From NCBI GenBank assembly GCA_002898375.1, contig BEIN01000007.1:1-64000 (forward strand): a DNA stretch of 64,000 nucleotides, in the 5' to 3' direction. This stretch comes from a bacterium HR37. GTDB lineage: Bacteria > Desulfobacterota_D > UBA1144 > Nemesobacterales > CSP1-2. Both the position numbers and the translations under genes were made by a program. Shown here piece after piece: positions 45,142-54,585 of the stretch. The notes beneath the pieces were generated by a model, which saw only the letters and a program-made list of their open reading frames with translations, had not been told where the DNA came from and made no database searches. Every line of letters starts with the position of its first letter. Position 1 is the first letter of the stretch.

Positions 45142-45167
45142 ATTGGTAAATTATAATGTAAACGCCA

Positions 45168-45704
45168 TCAAGCCCACTTTATAGTACAGCCAATTGCATA
45201 TGTCTCTGGAATCCTTATCTCTTTTCCCTCAAGAAGGGACAAAATTGCATCTCTAAGATACCGCTCTTTAACCTTCTCAGGCTCCCTCCAATTATCATCT
45301 ATCTTCCCCGTGTAACGGAGCCTTCTCTGTTCATCAAAGACAAATATATGAGGAGTGTGTGTTGCTCCGTAGGCCCGTGCAACCTCCTGCGACTCATCCC
45401 TTAGGTAGGGGAAATTATAGCCCTTCTGCTCAGCCCTTCTTACCATATTTTCAAAGCTGTCTTCTGGATACTTCCTGTCATCGTTTGAGTTTATCCCGAC
45501 AAAAATAACTCCTTTTTCTCCAAACTCCCTTTGAAGATCGATAATCCTATCCTCATAAGCCTGCACATAAGGACAGTGATTGCAGGTAAACATAACTACC
45601 AACACCCTTTTATCCAGGAAATCAGAAAGCGAATACACCTTTCCATCAACCCCGGGAAGGGAAAAATCTGGAGCTTTATCCCCTATCCTTAATTCTTTAC
45701 CCAT
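45168..45704 (-). CDS. Thioredoxin-family (AhpC/TSA-type) protein
   Basis: 178 residues. LRIGDKAPDFSLPGVDGKVY is the redoxin start and FTCNHCPYVQAYEDRI carries the CxxC redox pair in the less usual form CNHC. THTPHIFVFDEQRRLRYTGK holds the cis-Pro loop. There is no signal peptide, so it should act in the cytoplasm as a thiol reductase or peroxiredoxin-like enzyme. AGGAGGTG precedes ATG 45704, 29 bases after the helicase gene in sequence order but upstream of nothing else on its strand but UvrD. Confidence 0.85.
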   Translation of the reverse strand: MGKELRIGDKAPDFSLPGVDGKVYSLSDFLDKRVLVVMFTCNHCPYVQAYEDRIIDLQREFGEKGVIFVGINSNDDRKYPEDSFENMVRRAEQKGYNFPYLRDESQEVARAYGATHTPHIFVFDEQRRLRYTGKIDDNWREPEKVKERYLRDAILSLLEGKEIRIPETYAIGCTIKWA

Positions 45705-45733
45705 ACAAACACCTCCTGGTTTCCAAATGCGTT

Positions 45734-47893
45734 TTAAACCTTTTTAAGACCCAAAAAGTTTGCCATTATCCTTTTTTCTCCATATTTGGGGAAAAAGATA
45801 ACAACCTTTGCCTCTTCCCCTGCTCCTTCTATTCTCCTTACCACTCCCTGTCCAAATGAAGGATGTACAACCTTTTCCCCAATCAGATAGGTACTTTCCC
45901 CCTCAAGCTGCCCGTTTCCATTTTCAGCACAACCAAAAGGTAAATCATTCTTATCTACAGCACGCTCCTTTGAAACCATCTGGTAACTTTCCCATCTGAG
46001 AAGCTTTCTTGGAATCTCAATTATGAATCTTGAAGGTATGGATCTCTGCTCTATACCGAAAAACCTTCTTTTAGATGTGCTTGTAAGATACAGTTTTTCC
46101 TTGGCCCTTGTAATTCCCACGTAACAGAGTCTTCTTTCCTCCTCTATTAATTTCCCGTTTCCAAGTGATTTTATGTGGGGGAAAAGGCTTTCTTCCATTC
46201 CTATAATAAAGACAACCGGAAACTCCAGACCCTTAGCACAGTGAAGTGTCATAAGGGCAACCTGATCCGCCTTCTCATTGAATCTGTCAACATCACTTGC
46301 AAGCGTAACCGAGTCCAGAAAATCGTGTATGCTTGCATTCTGCTCTTCTTTCTCAAACTCCATAGCAAGGTTTAAAATCTCTCCGACATTCTTTACCCTT
46401 TCCTCTTCCCCCTTTAAGAAATCGATATAGTTTGTTCTGTTAACCACACTCTCTATTATCTTTACCACCGAGGCTTTTTTTGAAAGCTCTATAAGCTCTG
46501 TTATAAGATAATAAAACCTCTCAAGGTTTTTTAAAGATTTTGTGGGTAATAGCTTGTCTCTGATGGCAAGTTCAATTGCGCTAAAAAGAGTAGTCCCCTT
46601 TTCCCTGGATATGCTCTCCAGCGTATCAAGTGTCCCTTTGCCTATACCCCTAGGAGGAACGTTTATTATACGCCTTAAACTCATCTCATCGTATGGATTT
46701 GCTATAAGCCTAAGATAAGCCATTATATCCTTTATCTCCGCTCTCTCGTAAAAACCCACCCCACCAACAATGGTGTACGGTATTCCACGCCGAGCAAACT
46801 CTTCCTCCACAAGGCGAGACTGATTATTTGTTCTGTAAAATACCGCAAAATCCCCATAAGAACGTCCATTTTCCTCTTTTTCCCTCTGTATCTGGGAAGC
46901 CACATATCGCGCCTCATCCTTCTCATCGTATGCCTCGTAGTACACTATAAGATCACCTTCTGGGTTATCTGTCCAGAGCTTCTTATCGCGTCTGTATCTG
47001 TTTTTAAGTATTATGGCATTTGCAGCTCGAAGTATATTTTTTGTTGACCTGTAATTTCTCTCAAGCTTTATAACCTTTGCATCAGGAAAGTCCCTTTCAA
47101 AGTTTAAGATGTTAGAGATATCTGCTCCCCTCCATCCGTATATTGACTGATTGTCATCACCCACAACAAATATGTTTCTGTGTTTCCCGGACAGTAACTT
47201 TATAATCTTATACTGCAAATAATTCGTATCCTGATACTCATCCACCAGTATATGGTGAAACTGATTCTGATACCTCTCAAGAACCTCTGGTTTCCTCTCA
47301 AAAAGGATCACAGTAAAATGGAGAAGGTCTCCGAAATCAAGTGCGTTTGAGTTTCTAAGTTCCTTTTCATACAGATAGTAAACTTTTGAAACCCTATCAT
47401 CGTATATGTTTGAACCGAAATCACCAGGATTTAGCCCCCTGTTCTTAGCACAATCTATCTGGGAACGTACAAACCTTGGATCAAAAACCCTATCACTTAA
47501 ACCAAGCCTGTTCATACACTCCCTTATGAGCTTTATCTGATCCACTTCATCGTATATTATGAAATCTCTTCTAAACCCTTCGAGTTTATCAATCTCCCTC
47601 TTTAGGATGCGGAGGCAAATAGAGTGAAAAGTCCCTATCCAGAGCTCATTTGCATCCCGGGAAATCAAACGATGGATACGTTCTTTCATCTCATTGGCAG
47701 CCTTATTTGTAAAAGTAACGGCCATTATATTAGATGGTAAAACATCTCTCTCCTTGATGAGGTAAGCAATTCTGTAGGTTATTATCCTTGTTTTCCCGGA
47801 ACCTGCACCTGCAAGAACAAGAACCGGCCCCCCTGGGTGCGTAACCGCTTCCAGTTGAGAAGGATTAAGCTCACCTAAAAAAACAGATTCCAT
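45734..47893 (-). CDS. UvrD/PcrA-type DNA helicase
   Basis: 719 residues. VLAGAGSGKTRIITYRIAYL is Walker A, VDEYQDTNYLQY motif II, GDDNQSIYGWRGADIS motif III, RNYRSTKNIL motif IV, LMTLHCAKGLEFPVVFIIG motif V and EERRLCYVGITRAKEKLYL motif VI. The Tudor-like C terminus ends with VHPSFGQGVVRRIEGAGEEA, the RNA polymerase-binding fold of PcrA/UvrD. It unwinds 3' to 5' in repair and in removing blocks to replication. GGAGG stands before ATG 47893. The gene is transcribed ahead of the thioredoxin-family gene, 29 bases away. Confidence 0.95.
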   Translation of the reverse strand: MESVFLGELNPSQLEAVTHPGGPVLVLAGAGSGKTRIITYRIAYLIKERDVLPSNIMAVTFTNKAANEMKERIHRLISRDANELWIGTFHSICLRILKREIDKLEGFRRDFIIYDEVDQIKLIRECMNRLGLSDRVFDPRFVRSQIDCAKNRGLNPGDFGSNIYDDRVSKVYYLYEKELRNSNALDFGDLLHFTVILFERKPEVLERYQNQFHHILVDEYQDTNYLQYKIIKLLSGKHRNIFVVGDDNQSIYGWRGADISNILNFERDFPDAKVIKLERNYRSTKNILRAANAIILKNRYRRDKKLWTDNPEGDLIVYYEAYDEKDEARYVASQIQREKEENGRSYGDFAVFYRTNNQSRLVEEEFARRGIPYTIVGGVGFYERAEIKDIMAYLRLIANPYDEMSLRRIINVPPRGIGKGTLDTLESISREKGTTLFSAIELAIRDKLLPTKSLKNLERFYYLITELIELSKKASVVKIIESVVNRTNYIDFLKGEEERVKNVGEILNLAMEFEKEEQNASIHDFLDSVTLASDVDRFNEKADQVALMTLHCAKGLEFPVVFIIGMEESLFPHIKSLGNGKLIEEERRLCYVGITRAKEKLYLTSTSKRRFFGIEQRSIPSRFIIEIPRKLLRWESYQMVSKERAVDKNDLPFGCAENGNGQLEGESTYLIGEKVVHPSFGQGVVRRIEGAGEEAKVVIFFPKYGEKRIMANFLGLKKV

Positions 47894-48118
47894 TTCTAAC
47901 CTCCACTTCCAGTATAATTATGATAGGCAAATTAAAAGCTAACTACTTAAGGGAAGCCTCAAAAACACTAGAGTTTAAACCCAACCTCCCCACAACATGT
48001 TCTTATAACCAATTCACAGAGTTTCTAAAAATAGCAAGAGACCCTGACAACTAAACTATAACAACCTCGCAAAGCAACTATATCTTATATTTACCCAAAA
48101 ACATGTCAACAGCCTTAC

Positions 48119-48193
48119 TGGCTGGGGCGGGTGGACTCGAACCACCATAGCGGGCTCCAAAGGCCCGAGTCCTGCCAATTAGACGACGCCCCA
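48119..48193 (-). tRNA. tRNA-Gln (TTG)
   Basis: 75 bases. Acceptor TGGGGCG/CGCCCCA with discriminator G and encoded CCA; anticodon loop CTTTGGA between CGGGC and GCCCG gives TTG. T arm GTGGTTCGAGTCCAC. Confidence 0.95.
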
Positions 48194-48205
48194 ACTCACG
48201 ATTAA

Positions 48206-48234
48206 AATCTACCAACCTTTTTCTTTTATTGCAA
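48206..48234 (-). promoter_or_regulatory. Promoter of tRNA-Gln
   Basis: TTGCAA (48234-48229), 17 bases, TAGATT (48211-48206) on the minus strand, ending 12 bases before the tRNA. It sits right after the ispE stop. Confidence 0.5.
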
Positions 48235-48238
48235 ATTA

Positions 48239-49111
48239 CTAGATTAGTATATGCCACCCAGAAATCCCCTGTGCAAGAAAAACCTTAAACCTAGTGCTAC
48301 CCCTTAGATACTCATATATTTTGTAAGCAGACTGGCTATCTTTAAAAACACCAAAAACACTGGGGCCGCTTCCTGTCATAGAGACTGCACCTGCCCCCAT
48401 ATTTTCTAAGACCTCTTTTAATTCCCTGATCTCTGGGTAAAGAGATACAGCTACCTCCTCTAAACTGTTACTTAAAGGAAATTCCCCTTTCTTAAAAAGG
48501 AGAATCGTATCCTCCAGCTTTAAATCACTTAATGAGCGCACTTTCCCAATCCTATCCCAGAGCTCGTATATCTCCTTTGTGGATACCTCAAAACTGGGGT
48601 TAACTATTACATAGTAAAAGTTGGGGAAATTCCTAAGCAGGATAATCTTTTCACCAATTCCACAGGCTATGGCGCTTCTTGAGTGAATAAAAAACGCAAC
48701 ATCGGCTCCTATTCTAGCTGACATCCTGATAAGCTCATCTTCACCAAACACCCTTAAAAGCCTATTTAACCCAACAAGCACAGCCGCTGCATTACTGCTT
48801 CCTCCTCCAAGCCCAGCACCTACAGGTATTCTTTTCTTTATGTTTACACTTACCCTCTTATTTCTTTCCCCACACTCTCTAAGAAAAAGATCCGCTGCTT
48901 TCCATGCTAGGTTATCTCTTACATCCTTTATTCTTAATCCCCTGGACTCAATCTCTATTCCCTCCCCCTCCTCTATAGATACCCTTACCTCATCAAAAAC
49001 GTTTACAGGTTGCATTACCGAGACAATCTCATGGTACCCATCGGGTCTTTTCCAAAGCACATCAAGGGTCAAATTTATTTTAGCCGGAGAAAGAAGAGTA
49101 ATAGACTTCAT
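48239..49111 (-). CDS. ispE: 4-diphosphocytidyl-2-C-methylerythritol kinase
   Basis: 290 residues. LLSPAKINLTLDVLWKRPDG is the GHMP-kinase start with the catalytic Lys, PVGAGLGGGSSNAAAVLVGL the ATP-binding glycine loop, and MTGSGPSVFGVF the third motif. It phosphorylates CDP-methylerythritol in the MEP isoprenoid pathway, so this organism uses that route. No other MEP gene is close. Confidence 0.95.
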   Translation of the reverse strand: MKSITLLSPAKINLTLDVLWKRPDGYHEIVSVMQPVNVFDEVRVSIEEGEGIEIESRGLRIKDVRDNLAWKAADLFLRECGERNKRVSVNIKKRIPVGAGLGGGSSNAAAVLVGLNRLLRVFGEDELIRMSARIGADVAFFIHSRSAIACGIGEKIILLRNFPNFYYVIVNPSFEVSTKEIYELWDRIGKVRSLSDLKLEDTILLFKKGEFPLSNSLEEVAVSLYPEIRELKEVLENMGAGAVSMTGSGPSVFGVFKDSQSAYKIYEYLRGSTRFKVFLAQGISGWHILI

Positions 49112-49221
49112 TTAAAAATCAAACTCCCGGATAAATGGTATAACCTCTATCCCCAGTAATTTAAATTACTAAAGACACATTTAAGGTCAAGGGGAAAGGG
49201 TATAGGCATCAGATACTTTTG

Positions 49222-49803
49222 TTACCTATCACATATATCAGACAGGCGAGTGGCTTCAAATCTTCCAGGATGTCCCTTTCTTGCTTTACTCCGTGTGCAC
49301 CTTATTATTCCGTCTGAATACACCGCAAAATCGCGTCTACCGGTTCTACCTATCCTTACTGTAGAAGCTTCCCATCCATAGTCGCTTTTAAGAACAAAAA
49401 CATCCTCACCATCTACATCACCGGCAAACTGGATGCAGTACCCGGTTTTAGGAACTGCACACTCAGCTCTGCTCCCAATTGCAATGGCTTTCTCAAAAGA
49501 TATATCCACCAGGGAATCGCTTTCGCTACACTTACTTTGGCCATCTTCAAAAGAAGGACACCGCAATGTCCCCTGAATATAGAGGCTACCTATACGGCTT
49601 GTAAAATCCATAACATCGTCTCTATCAAGATCTAATTCAAAGTACTCTGCCTCTGCATCTCTGAGAGCCTGCATGGCTTTTAGGATACCTGCCTCGTTTG
49701 ATGAAATTAAAGCGGAAAAGAAATTTGGAACTGCAATTACAATAAGAACAGAAATTACGATTAAAACAATAGCGACCTCAACAACTGAAAAACCCTTATT
49801 CAT
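49222..49803 (-). CDS. Type IV pilin-like (prepilin) protein
   Basis: 193 residues from ATG 49803. MNKG followed by FSVVEVAIVLIVISVLIVIA is a short leader with the prepilin peptidase site G/F and Glu at +5, then the hydrophobic pilin helix. The C-terminal part has six cysteines, some probably disulphide-bonded (as in LRCPSFEDGQSKC). Upstream in-frame ATGs at 49815 and 49863 would give leaders longer than usual. It may be a pseudopilin or minor pilin; no assembly genes are adjacent. Confidence 0.8.
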   Translation of the reverse strand: MNKGFSVVEVAIVLIVISVLIVIAVPNFFSALISSNEAGILKAMQALRDAEAEYFELDLDRDDVMDFTSRIGSLYIQGTLRCPSFEDGQSKCSESDSLVDISFEKAIAIGSRAECAVPKTGYCIQFAGDVDGEDVFVLKSDYGWEASTVRIGRTGRRDFAVYSDGIIRCTRSKARKGHPGRFEATRLSDICDR

Positions 49804-49925
49804 ATCGAAAGCCATCCCTTCTAGGTTTTTCCTACATTTATCTGAGAAGGGAAACAGAAACAATTAGACAATGGTTGATTTTTGCTTGAAAGCTATAGGT
49901 TTTACCCTGTTTAACAACACATACT

Positions 49926-50639
49926 TTAGTTGGAAGAACTATCCCTAGAAAAGACATTAAATCTTATACTAAAGCCCCTTATTATGCCTTCGGCCCTAAT
50001 TAAGTGACCATCCCTGTTGTGAAACAGAAGATGCAAGGTAAGATTTGTGTTTTCCTTTTCTGAACTTCCCTCAGTGGTATATACATAAGTAAGAAGGTAC
50101 CCGGAAGAAAGGGCTTTTATAGAAGAAGGACTACCCATCACCTCAATAAAGTGTTCTCTTCTTGGTATCATTGAATAATCCTCTATTTTAACCCCTGAGG
50201 TAATTTTCCGCGATAGCTTGCTAACCTCTGCACTTCCAACGGATCCAAGCATTTTGGCAAGTAGCGGTTTAGAAAAATACTTAAGAAACCTCTCCGGAAA
50301 AGAAACCCTAACAAGCCTGTTATTTTTAAAAAACAAAAAGAGAGGTATGTTGAAATCTTCACGATCCAAATTGGGAGGTTGCTTTTTAAATACATATTTC
50401 CATACCGTTTCTTCTTCTGTTTTTTTTTCGTAAATCGGTTTTCCCCCCATAAGCCAAGCAATATCCTCTGAGAGAAGAACAGGTTTTAAAAATACCAGTG
50501 TAATCCCTCCTTTCTCCTCAATTTGGAAGTAGGAACCAAAATTTGCAAATTGACGCTTTACCTCAAGAAACCGAAGATACACGCATCCACTAAATGTAAT
50601 ACAAAGAAGAAAAAACAAGGATTTTCTTGGCAACCTCAT
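49926..50639 (-). CDS. Lipoprotein of unknown function
   Basis: 237 residues. The signal sequence ends in FSGC (Cys near residue 19). The rest is mixed alpha/beta, with GKPIYEKKTEEETVWKYVFK and the PPNLDREDFNIPLFLFFKNN that follows, a pattern reminiscent of SmpA/OmlA-like small lipoproteins, but I do not recognise the family. It starts just after a terminator hairpin and may be transcribed alone. Confidence 0.65.
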   Translation of the reverse strand: MRLPRKSLFFLLCITFSGCVYLRFLEVKRQFANFGSYFQIEEKGGITLVFLKPVLLSEDIAWLMGGKPIYEKKTEEETVWKYVFKKQPPNLDREDFNIPLFLFFKNNRLVRVSFPERFLKYFSKPLLAKMLGSVGSAEVSKLSRKITSGVKIEDYSMIPRREHFIEVMGSPSSIKALSSGYLLTYVYTTEGSSEKENTNLTLHLLFHNRDGHLIRAEGIIRGFSIRFNVFSRDSSSN

Positions 50640-50666
50640 ACCTTTTATTTTAGCTTAAAAGAATTA

Positions 50667-50699
50667 AGCGGAGGTATTCCCATTTAGGAACCCTCCGCT
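50667..50699 (-). terminator. Terminator downstream of the flavin reductase gene
   Basis: AGCGGAGG (50667-50674) pairs with CCTCCGCT (50692-50699), continued by TTCC/GGAA inside; on the minus strand TTAATTCTTTT follows. Confidence 0.65.
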
Positions 50700-50795
50700 C
50701 TCTTAAAGGAGGATGGAGGATGACTTTTAAGAAAAAAAATTAGCTTTAAGAAAAAAAATAAAGTATTTTACTTTAATTGTCAAGGATTCCTCTTT

Positions 50796-51377
50796 CTACG
50801 GGGTCCAAGGGGTGTAGTCTATCTTGTGAATAAGCTCAAGTGAGAAAGCTACAGAGCGGGAGAGTTTTTGCCCGTATTCTGCTATCCACTCAGCAGGGGC
50901 AGCAGAATAGAAGTAATCAAGCGTCATCCACTCTCCTCCCCTAATAATCCCCCCATCCACGATATTTACAAGAAAGGCAGTCATATCTCCACCATCCATG
51001 GCATTTACTATCCTGCCCTCGGCATAGGAATGGACATTGGAGATAATGGGGCAACCAGTTACCCCGATCCTGTAAGGAACATCTTTAAGCTTATCAACCT
51101 CCCGACCCGTATAGAAACCAAACCTTTTTACAAGCTCAATCTGTTCTTTTGTTAGAAGGTTTACCGCAAGGGACTTGCTTTTTACTATAAGTTCATGCGA
51201 ATAATTACCCTTCCATATTCCTACAATAAGCCTTGGAACGGAATGAACTATTGAGGCTGTAATTACCGTTACCGCAATCTGGGCATTTACCCTGCCCTGC
51301 CATGAGCTTGTAATAGCAACTACGGGAGAAAGGGTCCAAAATATACCTGAGACAGTTGCACCATCTTCAAGACTCAT
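50796..51377 (-). CDS. Flavin reductase-like (FMN-binding) domain protein
   Basis: 193 residues. SPVVAITSSWQGRVNAQIAV and the later SVPRLIVGIWKGNYSHELI are the start of the flavin reductase-like fold, and EAGRIVN-type FMN-loop residues appear in SYAEGRIVNAMDGGDM. These proteins bind FMN and reduce free flavin or act like flavoredoxin. Cys in GVTGCPIIS matches the position of a conserved Cys in some members. No partner gene is next to it. Confidence 0.75.
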   Translation of the reverse strand: MSLEDGATVSGIFWTLSPVVAITSSWQGRVNAQIAVTVITASIVHSVPRLIVGIWKGNYSHELIVKSKSLAVNLLTKEQIELVKRFGFYTGREVDKLKDVPYRIGVTGCPIISNVHSYAEGRIVNAMDGGDMTAFLVNIVDGGIIRGGEWMTLDYFYSAAPAEWIAEYGQKLSRSVAFSLELIHKIDYTPWTP

Positions 51378-51482
51378 GCTTTCATATTAAAACAATTTTT
51401 GAAACAAGACAACATACTTTGCTGAAACCTTAACATCCTTCCTCGGTTTAATAATCTTGTAAAAGAACTGAGGAGGGAAAAC

Positions 51483-52394
51483 ATGAAGACAAAAGGTTTC
51501 TTCTTTAATGCACTTCTAACTTTTGCTCTTCTTTTGTATACCCTAGGTTGTAGTGACGATAACAAGGCAAAACGTACAGGGCAGACTGTAATAAGCGGTA
51601 GCGTAAGAGTAGAAGGACAGCTTAGCACTAACACAAAAGGCAAAAAAAACTTGCCCTACCTAAGCTTTTTACGGGTAACAAAACAGGCAATCGCTGAGGA
51701 AGAAAACATTTTTGTTACCGCATTTCAAAACGGGGTAGAAGTTGACCATACCCTTTCAGACACAGAGGGAAACTACAGTGTTACCGTACCAGGAGGTGGT
51801 AGTGTAACCCTCCTGTTTGAATTCTCTGGATCCAGTGCTGCAACCATAGTAAACGTTACACCGGATAGCAAAGCTCTCTTAGACGTAGTCATGGTTCTAT
51901 CATCCCAGCAACCAGAGATTCAAATTGAAACCTTCGCCATAATAAGCCCATCAATACGAACCCGAGAGCTTGAGAGCTTTACCTTCAGGGAAGAAAAAGC
52001 GGATTTTAGAATTGAAGGTAACAATGCAAACTGCCTAGAAGCCACAGGAAGCTCAGAAATTGAGATCAGGGTAAAAAACCTTACATTAACAGGCTGTAAT
52101 AACGGAATAGTTGGAGAGGATTTTGCAAACGTTTTGCTGGAAACAGTTTCTGTTTCAAACCTTAATATCGAGGCAAAGGCAAATGGAATTCATGCAAAAG
52201 ACGACTCCTCTATAAGGCTTAAAGGGAATAACGTATACATAACAGCTGATATAAATGGTATCCTTGCTACAGGTACCTCAGGGGTTCAGATTGAACCCTC
52301 CGGAAGCTGTACGATACAGGGAAGAGAAGAAGCTGTTGATAAAAGAGATGCAGCCTTTGTTGATACCGCAAACTGCACCCTGATAAAACAATAA
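51483..52394 (+). CDS. Lipoprotein with beta-sandwich and beta-helix regions
   Basis: 303 residues. The lipobox TLGC lies near residue 23. Residues 37-130 look like a carboxypeptidase regulatory-like beta-sandwich (GSVRVEGQL, DTEGNYSVTVPGGGSVTL). Residues 190-300 show short repeats (EIRVKNLTLTGCNNGI, IRLKGNNVYITADINGILAT) of a parallel beta-helix type. GAGGAGGG precedes ATG 51483. I infer a surface or periplasmic binding role; the family is unknown to me. Confidence 0.65.
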   Translation: MKTKGFFFNALLTFALLLYTLGCSDDNKAKRTGQTVISGSVRVEGQLSTNTKGKKNLPYLSFLRVTKQAIAEEENIFVTAFQNGVEVDHTLSDTEGNYSVTVPGGGSVTLLFEFSGSSAATIVNVTPDSKALLDVVMVLSSQQPEIQIETFAIISPSIRTRELESFTFREEKADFRIEGNNANCLEATGSSEIEIRVKNLTLTGCNNGIVGEDFANVLLETVSVSNLNIEAKANGIHAKDDSSIRLKGNNVYITADINGILATGTSGVQIEPSGSCTIQGREEAVDKRDAAFVDTANCTLIKQ

Positions 52395-52479
52395 GCTGAG
52401 CAGCTTGCTTCCTAGGAGACTAAAGTAGAGGGGCTGCTGTTACAATTCTCTGAGCCAAGGCAGGAGCTTACCGTAAAAG

Positions 52480-52872
52480 CTAGAGCCTTTCCCTGATTTT
52501 TTCCAGTATAAGTCTTGATAGCGACTCATCACCAAACGTTCCGACCCTAATTCTTATCTCAGTTATACTCTCTGCTCTTCTTTTAAGCTTTATCTGAACC
52601 TTTTTGTTATCAGCAGTATAAGCCGTTAAGCTTCCGGATAAATCATCTTTTTCACTATTTCCTATAACAAACCCCATATCCCTGACTGCTAAATTAGCAG
52701 CGTTCCATGCTCTATCAAGTGGAACCTCCTCTACAGATTGCAACTCCCCTTTTACATATAAAACAGTACCTGCTCCTGCAGCAGCTCCACCTCCCAAAAG
52801 CACTGCAGCACACCCACTATTTACAAGGGAGAGCAAAATGAAAAAAACAGCAATATCTATCCTATATCGCAT
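52480..52872 (-). CDS. DUF3568-type small lipoprotein
   Basis: 130 residues. Lipobox NSGC near residue 21, then AAVLLGGGAAAGAGTVLYVK and GELQSVEEVPLDRAWNAANL, the sequence pattern of DUF3568 lipoproteins, ending with RIRVGTFGDESLSRLILEKI. Function unknown; it is an envelope protein. Confidence 0.75.
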   Translation of the reverse strand: MRYRIDIAVFFILLSLVNSGCAAVLLGGGAAAGAGTVLYVKGELQSVEEVPLDRAWNAANLAVRDMGFVIGNSEKDDLSGSLTAYTADNKKVQIKLKRRAESITEIRIRVGTFGDESLSRLILEKIRERL

Positions 52873-53044
52873 TTTTAACCCCTTTTAAATTTAAGTCCAA
52901 AAAATTGTAAAGCAGTTTGTGTTTCTTTTCCAGAAGAAAGTCCTTCCTTCTAGTTATATCCACAGGATACATAATTAACACAAATGATGTATTATTAGTA
53001 AACATAATAGAAAACCTGCTTGTTCTTATAAATTGAAAGTTCTA

Positions 53045-54295
53045 ATGAAAGGAAACACAGCCAAATCCTTTTTTCCAATCGGGATAGTAGCTGGAATTCT
53101 CCTGGGAGTAGTTATCGGGTCAATACATCCTGAAACAGGCATTAGAATAGGGATTTTAGGCAGGCTTTTCTTAAATGCACTAAAGATGATAGCACTTCCC
53201 TTAATAGTTATATCAATAACCCTAAGTGTTCTGTCCCTTGGACACACAAAAACTCTGGGGTCACTTACGGTAAAAACCCTTACTTACTACTTAATAACCA
53301 CATCAATAGCAGTTCTTATTGGAATCATCCTGGTTACAGTGATTGAACCAGGTAAAGGTGGAAAAACACAGATTAAAGACATTCCACAAGCAATTTTTGA
53401 AAAAAGGGAAATCGGAATAAGTGATGTTATCCTTAGCTTTATTCCATCAAATATAGTAGAAGCAGCACTGGGCTTTCAGATTCTTCCCCTGATCTTTGTT
53501 TCAATCCTTTTTGGAACAGCGCTTGCTACACTCGGGAAAGAAAGCGCAATCATCACGCAAATACTTGAAGTCTTAAATAAAGCCTTAATGAAAATAGTTG
53601 AGTGGATTATCCTCTTTACACCTATAGGTATTCTGGGTCTGATATCTGAAAGAATCGGCTTAGAAGGAGGGGGAGATGCAGTGCTGAAACTGGCCCTAAG
53701 CCTTGGTAAGTATGTGGGAACCGTACTTCTTGGTTTAGCCATACACGGATTCATTGTTCTACCTGTAATTCTCCTGTTAGTTGCAAGATACAATCCAGTT
53801 CTGTATGCATCAAAACTGGGAAAGGCTCTTATCACAGCATTTGTAACGGCCTCGTCTTCAGCGACCCTACCACTTACGATGAAAGGGGCTATAGAGGAAG
53901 CACACGTATCCCCTGAGGTGGGAAGATTTGTTCTTCCACTTGGGGCTACAATAAACATGGATGGTACCGCCCTTTATGAAGCTGTAGCAGTAATATTTAT
54001 TGCACAAAGCTACGGGATTCAATTTGGCATAGTGGAACTTATAATAGTGTTTTTTACCTCAACCCTTGCTGCAATCGGAGCAGCAGGGATACCCGAAGCA
54101 GGACTCGTTACCATGGTACTTGTATTAGAGGCAGTAGGTCTTCCAACAGAGGGAATAGGACTGATACTTACAGTAGACTGGCTTCTTGATAGATTCAGAA
54201 CCGTTGTAAACGTATGGGGAGACTGTGTTGGAGCAGCAATAATAGATAGAAAACACAAAGGAACAACATGCCTACAAATAACAGGGGAAGAATAA
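53045..54295 (+). CDS. GltP/DctA-type dicarboxylate or glutamate symporter (DAACS family)
   Basis: 416 residues from ATG 53045 (TTG 53033 is the alternative; it touches a TATAAA box and would lie outside the transcript). About eight membrane helices and two re-entrant loops. The substrate motifs are ASSSATLPLTMKGAIEEAHV, LPLGATINMDGTALYEAVAV and AAIGAAGIPEAGLVTMVLVL. It imports glutamate, aspartate or C4-dicarboxylates with Na+ or H+. Its last 28 bases overlap the next gene. Confidence 0.9.
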   Translation: MKGNTAKSFFPIGIVAGILLGVVIGSIHPETGIRIGILGRLFLNALKMIALPLIVISITLSVLSLGHTKTLGSLTVKTLTYYLITTSIAVLIGIILVTVIEPGKGGKTQIKDIPQAIFEKREIGISDVILSFIPSNIVEAALGFQILPLIFVSILFGTALATLGKESAIITQILEVLNKALMKIVEWIILFTPIGILGLISERIGLEGGGDAVLKLALSLGKYVGTVLLGLAIHGFIVLPVILLLVARYNPVLYASKLGKALITAFVTASSSATLPLTMKGAIEEAHVSPEVGRFVLPLGATINMDGTALYEAVAVIFIAQSYGIQFGIVELIIVFFTSTLAAIGAAGIPEAGLVTMVLVLEAVGLPTEGIGLILTVDWLLDRFRTVVNVWGDCVGAAIIDRKHKGTTCLQITGEE

Positions 54296-54534
54296 AGCGA
54301 TTTGCAATAAAGGACTGTGCTCCAATTGCAATAGCAACTGTAATAAGAGCCCAAAACTTTCGTAAGCTAATAGAACGCCTTAGCGTACATCCCGGGTGTA
54401 TATACTACTACCTCTGGAGAGGGCTTTTACGCCCTAAGTTTACTGACCCAGAATACAATAACGATTTTGCAGCCTGGGCTTTTCACGGACTTCACATATA
54501 TAGATATCCAAATCTTGTGAGAGCCTGTTCTTAG
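54268..54534 (+). CDS. DUF5752-like protein, shortened
   Basis: 88 residues. FAIKDCAPIAIATVIRAQNF, CIYYYLWRGLLRPKF and EYNNDFAAWAFHGLH resemble the DUF5752 pattern (LRELxxxL...SIYYH...LRP.F...NDFA.W...LHD). The usual following LAERL...IDP part is absent: after HGLH the frame gives an unrelated tail, so the protein is truncated. It overlaps the end of the transporter gene by 28 bases. It may be a broken remnant still in frame. Confidence 0.45.
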   Translation: MPTNNRGRIKRFAIKDCAPIAIATVIRAQNFRKLIERLSVHPGCIYYYLWRGLLRPKFTDPEYNNDFAAWAFHGLHIYRYPNLVRACS

Positions 54535-54585
54535 GTTAAAATAAGCCCTATAACCGTTTCTTCACAGATAGCCACGGAGGGAAAG

